Assembly (NCBI GenBank): GCA_003996215.1
Contig: QJPP01000322.1
Coordinates: 124,001-188,000, forward strand
Direction of reading: 5' to 3'
DNA length: 64,000 nt
From: Jaltomata sinuosa
Taxonomy: Eukaryota; Streptophyta; Magnoliopsida; Solanales; Solanaceae
The position numbers and the translations under genes are program-made. The notes under the pieces are model-generated. The model had not been told where the DNA came from. It saw only the letters and a list, made by a program, of their open reading frames with translations, and ran no database searches. Shown piece by piece: positions 11,701-21,259 of this stretch; position 1 is the first letter of the stretch; each line of letters begins with the position of its first letter.

Positions 11701-13443
11701 CAGACAGAGTCACACAGATGCTTCTATCACAGGTACAATTTTGTTATCATCAGTGAGCTTTTGGTATTGTTCGATATGGGGTTTGTGTGTCATTATATAA
11801 ATTTGCTTACATTGTTTCTCATATGGACTCGCACGGTGGGATTATTGTACTAGTGCATATAGCTACCCTGTTGAAGAATTCTTTTAGTAGTGGATAGAGT
11901 ATGTTCGCTTTTGGGTATTAACTATATTGGGTTGCGAAATGCGGTAGGCCTAGTCGTTATGGTTGGTGGGATTCCACAGAAATTCTAGGCTTGGTTTTTC
12001 CATCTTAGCACCTAGCAGTTCTGGGTTGTCTTGCGTTTGTTTGTGGTGCTAGTACCGATGTTCTTCCTTTGGGTCAGTTTCTACGGTTGATGAAGGTTCA
12101 GGTTGCGGAAGTGTTTTTCTAAAGTCAGAGTTTGAGATTTGGGTTATCTTCTATTAAGGGTTAGGGTGTGAGCATTCCAAGGGATACCTCAAGACTTGTT
12201 CCTTTATAAGTTCCCAGCTATGCCCTTTGATTTGACCCTTGCCCCATTAGCGGTTGTAGATTACTGAGAATCATATTCAGATCCTTTTTGGGTTCCAATT
12301 ACTATAGTATTCTTAGGTGGTAGGTGAGTCTACTCGAGGAGTAGGGAGGAGATAGATTAGGATTTGGTTGTGTTTCAGACTTTGCGAGTTAGCGGGCTAT
12401 TTTAAGAGGGTTGTAGAAGACTTCCTCTATTTGTGGCACTTTCGACTAGATCAATTCAGGAGACTGTTTGCTTCTAGCGGTTATACCAGGGTGTTATGGG
12501 TTCCCTAAGGGTTGGAGGATTGACTTTAGGCTTCGTCGCATAGTTGCTACATTCCTGGCTTGGTTTTGGTGTCCTTGGGTTTTACTCAGATAGGCAGACC
12601 TAGCCTAGTCTCTTTTTGTCGGATCAAACATTGTGTGGTTCAGAGGGTTTGGTTCAGAATCTGCGTTCGTAAGGTTTTTCTTCAGCATGGGTTGCCAAGT
12701 TACTTTCTTTTTCAAATACCAGTGTTTTCTTTTCAGTTGGTTATTTCTGGTAAGTTTGGGTTATTTGGGTGATCTTACCACAGTTGTCCATCTACGGACC
12801 GACGATCAGTCAGGGTAGGCTAATCTGGTCATAGTGGGTATGTCTCGGGTAGGTGTTTATGTTTCTAAGGTTAGTAGGACTAGTGTTTGGTTTTTTTTGT
12901 TGAGATCGAGTTTTTAGACAGCTTCGTGGAGGTAGAGTATGGTAGGAGTCCTAGCCTTCTGATTGGTTTGTTGATGTTTTTCAAGTTTCACTCGAGTGTT
13001 TGACTTTATGGTTTGAATGCTGATGTTTTGGGATAGACGAAAGGGTCTTCGGACCCAGGATTCTTTGGTTAGAATATTAGAGGAAGTGGGTTTTTTTTCT
13101 TCATGTTAGCACGATTTTCGATTTTGTGTGATGATTACCTTGGTATTCGTGGTTCTTGTGTTGTGTTAGTGCTTTTTGAATGTTTTCTTTGGGGGTTCTG
13201 TTTAAGTTATTTGACCGTTTAGCTTTTGAGTTAGAGGTTGTGGTTTTTCTTGTTTTGGATGGTTTTGAGTCAAGGTTTTAGTAAGCTATCTTTGGTTATC
13301 TTTCTGTTGGCTGTTGTTCGATAGAGGAGGCTCCTCAAGAGGCCTAGCTTGACTCACGGACATAGTATCTTTTCCTTTCTAGGCTTTCAGGTACTTCCTA
13401 TTTCTTAAGTTTCGAGGATAAAAGTTCTTTTAGTAGTGGATAT
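11701..13443 (+). other. Element C internal remnant, possible protease trace
   Basis: Most of this stretch has no recognisable protein. Around 11745-11930 the nucleotide sequence weakly follows chromovirus protease: a TTGTTCGATATGGG piece where LFDxG is expected, then ATAGCTACCCTGTTG and TAGTGGATAGAGT where the STPVG and VVDRV region lies. Downstream to 13443 I see only short chance ORFs. The last bases (from about 13400) resemble the pre-LTR end of element D (TTTCGAGGATAAAAG against TTTCGGGGACGAAAG). Confidence 0.45.
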
Positions 13444-14125
13444 TGTAATGGCCCTCGAGGTTATTTCTCTGTTTCTTTGTATTTTTAGCATTTTGAGTTT
13501 TCCCACAATGGCTACAGGTCATTTATGACTTGCCAGGACTGACGGTTTGGTGCCCGGACTGTTCATTTGGTCATTTTCACCATTCCCCTATGTTAGAATT
13601 CCAACTTGGGAAATCCTTGACTTTGGTCAACATTCTTGGTAAATGTGCTCAGAATCAAATTTTGACAGTTCTGTTAGCTCTGAAGCGTGGACTTTGGTCT
13701 AGTAGGACCTTTGGTCGGGATCGAGGAGCTTTTTATCTTTGAATTCTCTTTCATTCTGTGTTTTCAGGCTAGTTGGGCTTGTATGGTTGACTTTGGTCAA
13801 CATTTGGAGAAGACGGCCTCAGATGGAAATTCTGTCAGCATCGTTAGCTCTAAAATGTTGAGTTTGAGTTTGGTAGGTGGTTGGTTTGGGTCCCGAGTGA
13901 GCCAGGCTCATTTTGGGTGTTCGGTTGGCTATAGCTAGGTTGACTTGGGTCAACATTCCTCTGAAATGACCTCGTATGGAAGTTTCATCATTTCCGTTGA
14001 GTCTGGAACGTCGTTTCCACTCTAATAACATATTTGGTTTATGAGTATCTGGTTTCGATTGTGCCCGGAATGCCCCGTTGAAGTTTTCTTTATGTTGATT
14101 TTCTGTTGCTGGTATGGCCAAAATT

Positions 14126-14383
14126 TATTCATCGCGATCTCGATGCAAAACCTTTGCGATCTCTAAGGTGTGGCTTTTTGTTCATCGTGATCTCGAAGGG
14201 TTCATCGTGATGGCGATGAAGAACCTATTTGTTCATCGCGATTGCAAAGGGTTTTCTCGCGATCGCAATGAAGGCCCTGCTCCTTTGTTCATCACGATCT
14301 TGACGGTTGACCATCGCGATCGCGATGAGTTGTCCTGTTTGTTCATCGCGATCTCTAGGGTTTTTCTCGCGATAGCGATGAAC
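14126..14383 (+). repeat. Reiterated CATCGCGAT-type block in element C 3' LTR
   Basis: This is the counterpart of 7093-7350, with the same number and order of degenerate CATCGCGAT/GCGATAGCGATG motifs, followed by CTGTATATATACC at about 14393-14405. The 113-codon ORF over 14114-14455 is a translation of this block. Confidence 0.85.
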
Positions 14384-15090
14384 AAATCCTTGTCTGTATA
14401 TATACCTTCTCCATCGTTTTCTTCACCAAAAATCCATTTTCTCCGTTGCTCTTGAGCTTCAAGCTCCCAAATTTTGTGTAGGATTATTCCAAGACATTGA
14501 GGTGATTATTTTACAGTTCGTGATCGATTTCTTGCCTTTTATTCGTAAGTTCTAACCTTTAATTTCTGTAAAATCTCCTTTTTGATTCTAAATTTATTCT
14601 TGGGATTAGGGCCTGTTTTAGGCCCCTCGCCTACTCATTTTTCGCTCAAATTTTGAGTATGCGTTTCTGGTAGCTTTAGGAACCTCGTGGTAACTTTCGT
14701 TTCTGGTTTTGAGTCACAGGGCCCACGAGCTCAATTTTTACCCAGATTTCAACCCAGCTAAAATATTAGCAATGTAGGTACCGTTAAATTTGTATTGATG
14801 CGTAGAACATTATTATGATAGTGTGGCTCCTTGAGGATACTTCTCGGGGTAGATAGGCTCCGGTCTTGGGGATTGGATTGTGCGAGCAAGCTTAGATTTT
14901 TCGGTAGGTTATGGTTTACTATTTTCTAGACTTTGCTCATATGAGATGTGAATATAATAACTTGCTAATGGTTGGTGGGATCTTGTGGTTTGGATACGAT
15001 TAGGAGTAGGTTTATTGATCCTTTAGGTGATTTAGGTGCTCTAGAGTAAGATCTTGCCTAGCAATCCTTAGTATATATTGTAACTTTCTG

Positions 15091-15360
15091 TAAAACTTGG
15101 CATAGGCGGTGTAATATCCTTGGGATTAGGGTCAGATGCCTTAGTTTAGTTTAGACTGCTTGTGGTTGAGATTATTAGATTAGGGAGCCTTAATCTAGAA
15201 TTAGATAAAGGTTCGGGATAAAGAGTAAAACTTGGCGTAGGCGGGGTAATATCCTTGGGATTAGGGTCAGATGCCTTAGTTTAGTTTAAACTGCTTGTGG
15301 TTGAGATTATTAGATTAGGGAGCCTCAGCCTAGAATTAGATAAAGGTTCGGGATAGAGAA
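15091..15360 (+). repeat. 135-bp tandem duplication unique to the element C 3' LTR
   Basis: Two adjacent copies start with TAAAACTTGG at 15091 and 15226 and run through TAGGCGG, TTAGGGTCAGATGCC and GATTAGGGAGCCT. The 5' LTR has a single copy near 8060-8190. The two units differ at several bases. Confidence 0.9.
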
Positions 15361-17302
15361 GATGTTAGCGTTGCTTTGTTATTATTATTATTATTATTGC
15401 TGATTTGGTGTTCTTTTTATCTTGTAATTATAGGCCCAAGGCCGTGGAGATGGGACTTGCAGGAGCCAGGTCAGTATGATTGTGCTTTGATTAAGTTTCT
15501 ATTTGTCATACGCTTTATGCTTAGTTCAAGTTAGTTGAATTCCTTAGGAAGGTCCCTTGGGGTTTGGTAGATAGTGTAGTGTTCCCTTTTAGTATTTGTA
15601 CTAGAATAATCAGCCTTAGCATCCGATAGGTATAGTTCTTAGTAGGGTAGTTTCTTACTTGGTTTTCTGGTTGTTCTTATCGTGTTATATTCTTATGGTT
15701 GAATTGGGTTTACGGATCTGTGGGCCTGAGGCCATGATGTTGGGCTGGCTAGAGTCAAGGTTAGCACCATATTGTTATGAAGGGTGAAATGCCCTATCTT
15801 GGTGTAGTTGCATGCATCATATGCATACATACATTTGAATTGATTAGTGTTCATCTCTTTTTCACATATGATTGGGTTATGGTATGGATATGAGGGAATT
15901 GAATGGTACGAATTTACGGGAATCAATTGGCTCGATGGTTTAATAAGGGACTTTTTTTTACAAATGGTTTTCAAATTAAGGAAAGATTTTACCGATTTAA
16001 GATGGTTTCTAACGTTTAAAACCCAAGATACTTCCTTTTCAAATGAATGGAGCTCCAGGGAGAGCGCCTCACTTTTATCACTACGTTTCGAATAATAAAG
16101 AGGGGAAATGGTTTCTTTTCTATAAACTTGTGCGGTTAAGGAAAAATTGTACATCACTATTTTACTGACTTCGGAATGGTAAAATACTTTTATTTTGTGC
16201 ACTTGGTTTGAGAGACGATTTGAACCTTGCTTTCCATTAGTTATGGGATTATATTGATAAGCTCCGGCGGCCCCCTTTTGTATATATACGGGGTTTTACT
16301 TATGGAAACTGTTATATTGGTAAGCTCCAACGGCCCATGAGAATACTTTGGATTTTCTTGATTATACGTGGATATTGTGGCGTTGTTTGTTATAATGATA
16401 AGCTCCGTAGGCCTGAAGGGACATTCCAGGTATTATTGTACGGTATTGGTTGGTAAGCTCCGGTGGCCCGTGAGGTGACTCAGGGTTCTCATTCATTAAT
16501 GCATTGGCCACATTTCATTCGATTTCATTTTATCCATTCCATATCGCATTTTCATGGTATTCTTTGTGTATCTTTACTATCAGAATCTGTGTGTAGTTGG
16601 TTGTCTTTATTGGGTGTATTTTCTGGACCCAGGAAGTCCAAATTGGTTGTAGATGGTTTATTGTTTATGATTTTCATATTGTGGCGGTATTTCCCCTTTT
16701 TATTTAGGTTTTGACCACTATATTTCCTTCTGACTCATCTTTCTTACCCTTGGGTTATATTCACTTTTTGTTATATTTATATCTTATTTGAGCTCAGTCG
16801 GCCGAGGATGCCTACTGGTTACCACGTGTTTTGGTACTCATACTACACTTCTGCATCTTTTTGTTGATCCAGATCTTAGTACGGGTTATCACCGTTGATT
16901 ATAGTCCTCGTGCAGAGTTCCTGATTGGAGAATTGGGTGAGCTCTTGGAGATCGGAGTTGATCCATCTCCCTCTACTTTTTGACTAGTCTCCTACTATAC
17001 TTTCGGAGATTGTCCATATTTTGTTGTACCTATCTAGAAAATCTAAGTTGTAGTAGCACTTGTACCGACTGACACCGGGTCTTGGGGGATTCTTGTGTAT
17101 CTTATTCTCTTCCCTTCCCTGTTTACTTATATTAGTTTATTGTATATTAGTTTATCATATCTTCCATTGTTATTTTTGTTTCTTCCGCTTTTGGGATTCT
17201 TCTTGAGTTAGCCCGTTACTTGCAGTTCTGGGCTAAGAGTTGGCTTACCTACTGGTGGGTTATAGTAGGTGCCATCACGACTTGGATTTTCGGGTCATGA
17301 CA

Positions 17303-17307
17303 CAAGC
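17303..17307. repeat. Target-site duplication of element C, right copy (CAAGC)
   Basis: It is identical to 6405-6409 and directly follows the terminal CATGACA of the 3' LTR. Confidence 0.95.
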
Positions 17308-17581
17308 CTAACTGTTTGAACACTGCTAGTGGCATCATATTAATATAGCACCCAGATCACACAATGCCTTTGCAAAATAGAATGCTCCAATTGTGCAAGG
17401 AACAGTGAAAGCTCCAGGATCTTCCTTTTTTCTGCATTAGAGAATGGGAAGCTATTACACTATAGTGGTGCAAGTTATCAGCTGGCTCAAAACTTATTGT
17501 TCTCTTATTTCTAACCAGATCCTTCATGAACTTTGCATACACAGGCATCTGCTCCAATGCTTTGACCATAGGAATATTCAA
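17303..17581 (-). pseudogene. pol: Element A protease, N-terminal half
   Basis: The minus-strand reading starts with NIPMVKALEQMPVYAKFMKDL, a conserved segment before the Athila protease, and continues to the active-site region, which reads as ALCDLGA just before the element C breakpoint, followed by a PLAVFKQLGL-like sequence. Joined in concept to 6213-6409 it gives one protease domain interrupted by element C. In-frame stops also occur on this side. Confidence 0.8.
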
Positions 17582-17587
17582 TGAAAG

Positions 17588-19475
17588 TTATTTCAGCATG
17601 GAGATGAACTTGTGATATTTACCTTCCTCATACTTCTTGATCAATCTCTGTAGATAAGGTGGATGAGGTAATGGTATAGGATTTAAGACCTGTGGAACCT
17701 CTTCGTTCTTCTCTTTGGTGGAAGTAGACTTCTTCTCAATTGGCTTTTCATTACCACCCTTTTCCTCTAAATCGACCACAATCTCAGCATTATTTTTTTC
17801 AAACTCAGCTGACTCATCAACAACTATAGTAATATGAGGATCAACAGTATGTTTCCCTCTTCGAGTAGTCACCACCATGCAATGCCCATTATTTTTTTAA
17901 TTCTGGATTGTATTACTTGGAATTGTACCCTTCTGACGCTGATTCAAAGATGAAGACATCAATTCAACTATTGCTCAATTTACTTGATGGTGGTGGCATG
18001 TCACTCTACTTTCTAATTCATGCCTGGGATGTCATCACGCATCACCTTCTAGTTACCATCACTCAACTCCACTTTCTGCACTACCTTGGCCAATATCTCT
18101 TTGATTGTTGGCTTCTCGGATCCTGCTTCATGGTTACCAGGAGGGACATATAGGCTGCTTCTATCATTCTTGTAGCCATCCCTATTATTCCTGTCACTAT
18201 CTCTATCTCTACCCATGCTCTTGTCTTCATAAACAGATTGGTTGTAGTTGTTATCTCTATCCATGTTCCAACCTTTCTTTCCTTGGCCATTGGCCCAGAA
18301 ACCCGCCACTTGATCATTCAAATAATTAGCTTCTTCATCAAATTTGGTCCCATTCTGTCTTGGTGCTTTACCTTGTGAACCTACAACATTCACCTTCTCT
18401 GCTCCATTATTAAGGATTTGTTTCACAATCATCTCTACACTTGTCTTTAATCCTGCGACATCCTGTCTAAGCTCCTGCAATTCCTAATGGTATATGGATT
18501 TCCCAACCATATAATTTCCCGCTGAACTCTCAGCCTCTCTCGTATGCCAGTCCATGTTCATCTTGGTAACCCTATCAAGAATCTCAGAAGCTTTGATATA
18601 AGTATTCTCTATGAATGCTCCCCTAGTAATTGTATAAGCTATTACCTTGGTGTTTGCATTTAGTGCTCTGTAGAAAATCTCCATCAAATGATCCCAAGGA
18701 ATTTTGTGATTTGGTATATGTTTCAGCTTCTTATTAAACCTAAGGCATGTGTCATATAGTGTCTCGGTAGGCAACTACTTGAATTTATAGATCTCCTACT
18801 TGAGTTGCAACATCTTTGATGGAGGAAAAAACCTCTCCAAAAACAGACTTCTCAGTTCCAGCCATGTGTATATTGAGTTATCAGGCAGTTCAGTAAGCCA
18901 AAGTATTGCTTCTCCAGTCAAAGAAAATGGAAACAACCACAATCTGATAGCATATTGGAATTTTCCTAGCAGATTGTAAGATGTACATATCCCCACAAAA
19001 TTCACCAACTATAAATTTGCATCATCAGTAGCCTTGTCAGCAAATAATCCCTTCGGGTTCAGCAACTAGATCATAGTGCTTGTACTGTCAAATTTTGTAC
19101 CATCGGGTAGTGGTGGCAATACTATGGGGCATGTTGTCCCTACGTTATTGACATCATCATCATCAAGATTGTAGTGAGGGATGTGTTGGGGTTGCTGAAA
19201 CTAGCGACCCCTATTCCCTCTCAGACCAACCAGATCTTGATATATATTGTGTCTAGCTACCTCGTCTCTCGCAGCTTGAGAATTTAGTGCAGGTTTTGAT
19301 GAGAAGCTTCTTGCCTTGATTGCTTAGCTACAGCATTTTGATTAGCTAAGTCTGCGGCAATCTGAGCGTCTTGCACGATTTGGGCATCTTCTTCTGCCTT
19401 TTGCCTTTGCTGTTCTTCGACCAACATCTGAGTTGTGGCCTGTTCTGGTGTCTCAACAATCCCATCCTTTAACAT
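17588..19475 (-). pseudogene. gag: Element A gag relic (Athila type)
   Basis: On the minus strand the pieces run in order: an N-terminal Gln/Ala-rich segment (19475-19284), the capsid core (19008-18796) with YAIRLWLFPFSLTGEAILWL and LELRSLFLERFFPPSK, then LYDTCLRFNKKLKHIPNHKI and MEIFYRALNANTKVI (18774-18484). A coiled-coil-like segment follows (MQELRQDVAGLKTSVEMIVK, 18480), then a charged C-terminal part ending in PPYLQRLIKKYEEGKYHKF (17878-17588). This matches Athila gag from memory. Several stops and frameshifts separate the pieces. Gag lies directly between the PBS leader and protease, the normal order. Confidence 0.88.
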
Positions 19476-19655
19476 GTTTCTAAAAGTTCATGGTAGTTCA
19501 GGATCGAATGGAATTAGGGGATTGCCTTGACTCCGTGTACAAGCATGCACAAGTGTGAAACCTGTGGAACAAAACAAAAATAACAAATAAAATTAAATTA
19601 GGAAATAAGGACTAACAGTCAAATAAACACAATTGTTCTTATTCATAAACTGTAT

Positions 19656-19673
19656 TCCCCGGCAATGGCACCA
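19656..19673 (-). other. Primer-binding site of element A (tRNA-Asp type)
   Basis: The minus strand reads TGGTGCCATTGCCGGGGA, close to the TGGCGCCGTTGCCGGGGA used by Athila elements. It lies five bases inside the 5' LTR end. Confidence 0.88.
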
Positions 19674-20609
19674 AAATTTGATACGCCTAAATTATACCTC
19701 TAAAATAAAGTATAAACAGGTCATTGGTAAAATATAGAAACTAACCAAGGTTAGGGTCGATCCCACAGGGTATATGGTATTAGGACCTCGGTCAACTGTG
19801 TGTATTCACGCTCTTAGCTGTCTTATTTCCTTAAAGGGGAGTTTTAAGTAACAGTTAATGTTTGTAAATTATTAAGCAACAAGTAATCAGCAATTATCAA
19901 TATTGTTGTAATTCAGAGAGAAGATGGACTAGGACTGTGTTCCCCATGAGTTCATAACGCAGTAGGCGTTGTACTAGGAATCTATTCTAGTGCTTAGCAT
20001 GCAAGATTAGTAAGTTAGGTTCACCTAAATGGTTGGTCCCCTATATAGATGAATTTCACCATGCAACTTGGTCCGTCTACGGGTGTATGCTTTACTAACC
20101 CTTGCCTTTGATTCCAGATTAGTTATTCCCGAACAAGGTCAAGCTATTAGATGAGGGTTGATAGCCTCAAATCTCCATTGTAAACAACCCTTTTCCCATT
20201 CATTACCTTCTTGGTCTGCCAAGTAAGAATAAAGCGAGTTATAATGTTGCACACCGTTAAAAACTAAACAAAGCAAAGGGAAGAACAATACATGTATAAA
20301 CACCATCCTAGAATTGCTAAGTAATTTGCCTACGTTGTTAATCCATCATGGTTCCCACAACCCTAGTTGTGGATTTAGCTACTCATGTTCACAAGTAAAC
20401 AATTAGAAGTTGTTGAAGAATTCATGATCATACACTTACAAGAAAAAGTAAAGAAATCCAGAAACTTGAATAATTGAAGAAGAATCAAGAATCAAGAGAC
20501 AATGGATGTTATAATCTCTCAAAATCAATAACAATTCAATACCAAGTGTTTATAAATATGTTTCCTATGAAATATAGAGCATAAAATGTAAGAGAAAATC
20601 TAGGAAAGG

Positions 20610-20617
20610 TATTTATA
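20610..20617 (-). promoter_or_regulatory. TATA-like box of element A LTR
   Basis: The minus strand reads TATAAATA, preceded on that strand by GATATC and by the reiterated block. It is placed as expected for an LTR promoter. No expression evidence is available. Confidence 0.5.
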
Positions 20618-20667
20618 GATATCACAAATCCTATCCTAAACAAATAAGGAAAAGTGGATTCAGCAAC

Positions 20668-21100
20668 TTCCACGGACATAGTCTACGGTGCATGGATCCA
20701 TCTACGAGTCGTGAAAGGCCCTCATGAAACTCAGAACTTTTGTCATCTTGCAGGTTCACTTCCATGAGTGTCATACATGACTTGTGGATTGATTCACACC
20801 TCGTGGACTAGCCTTGTAGATCTCAAGCTTCTTGTCTTCTTGCAGCTCACTTCCACGAAGTCATTTTATGGCTCGTGGATTGATCCACGCTCATACAATG
20901 GCCTTGTGGATTTCAAGCCTTTTTCTCATCCTCTGATCAAGTTCCACGAATAAGAATGACAACTCGTGAAAAGGTTCATGCCTTGTGGAAACCTCTCGTA
21001 GATCTTAGGCTTCAGGCACCATCTATAGTAGTCTTTCTACGACTGACTTTCACGACTCATGGATGTTTTCACAGCTCATAGAGTTGAGTCATGGAAGTCA
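20668..21100 (-). repeat. Reiterated CCACGA/CGTGG block in element A LTR
   Basis: More than ten degenerate motifs such as TCCACGAGT, CTCGTGGA and TCATGGAAG occur over 430 bp, many forming partial palindromes. The block lies immediately upstream (minus strand) of the TATA-like box at 20617-20610. Its motif resembles the block in element B, although the two LTRs are otherwise different. Confidence 0.75.
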
Positions 21101-21259
21101 GTTCCAGCCTATTTTGCACTCCTTTTCTATACTTAGCCTCCGAACCTTGTTTTCCTGCACAATGCTCAAAAACACATTAAATCTACTAAAAATTACTAAA
21201 GAGCATACTCCAATTCCAAGTTTTAAGTGTCGAAAGTACAGCAAAACCACGACACATCA

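Larger units (their letters stand above)
6410..17302 (+). mobile_element. Element C: complete 10.9-kb LTR retrotransposon, chromovirus-like, mostly LTR
   Basis: Two collinear LTRs (6410-10117 and 13444-17302) begin TGTAATG and end CATGACA. They enclose only about 3.3 kb of internal DNA and the whole is flanked by CAAGC. The PBS beginning TGGTATCAGA matches initiator-Met tRNA, as usual for chromoviruses. A gag relic and a possible protease relic are visible, but no clear RT, RNase H or integrase. LTRs make up about 70 percent of the element. It may have been non-autonomous when it moved, or its pol may have decayed beyond recognition. It sits inside the protease of element A, so it is younger than A. 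Confidence 0.92.
13444..17302 (+). repeat. Element C 3' LTR (3859 bp)
   Basis: It begins TGTAATGGCC and ends GTCATGACA just before the second CAAGC. It is collinear with the 5' LTR but about 150 bp longer, mainly because of a 135-bp tandem duplication at 15091-15360. A minus-strand ORF over 15693-16202 and plus-strand ORFs inside it are not conserved as proteins and are treated as chance. Confidence 0.95.
2937..21259 (-). mobile_element. Element A: Athila-type Ty3/gypsy retrotransposon, split by element C
   Basis: On the minus strand the order is 5' LTR (21259-19679), PBS, gag, protease, RT, RNase H and integrase, running down to about 2937. Sequence 6410-17302 is a later insertion (element C) with a 5-bp target duplication. 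When the insertion is ignored, the protease reads through the joint. The PBS TGGTGCCATTGCCGGGGA matches the tRNA-Asp type used by Athila elements. The gag, protease and RT motifs also fit the Athila/Tat branch from memory. The 3' LTR is absent: pol runs into a foreign LTR fragment at 2936, so the element is truncated. Many stops and frameshifts make it non-functional. Confidence 0.88.
19679..21259 (-). repeat. Element A 5' LTR (1581 bp)
   Basis: On the minus strand the LTR begins TGATGTGTCGTGG at 21259 and ends GGCGTATCA at 19679, directly before the PBS region. A TATA-like TATAAATA lies at 20617-20610 (minus). Upstream of it a block (21100-20668) is full of related CCACGAG/CGTGGA motifs. The partner 3' LTR is not in the window. 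Confidence 0.88.

Noticed and set aside
15693..16202. 169-codon minus-strand ORF in the C 3' LTR
   Set aside because: The corresponding 5' LTR region does not keep the frame, and no domain or codon bias is seen.
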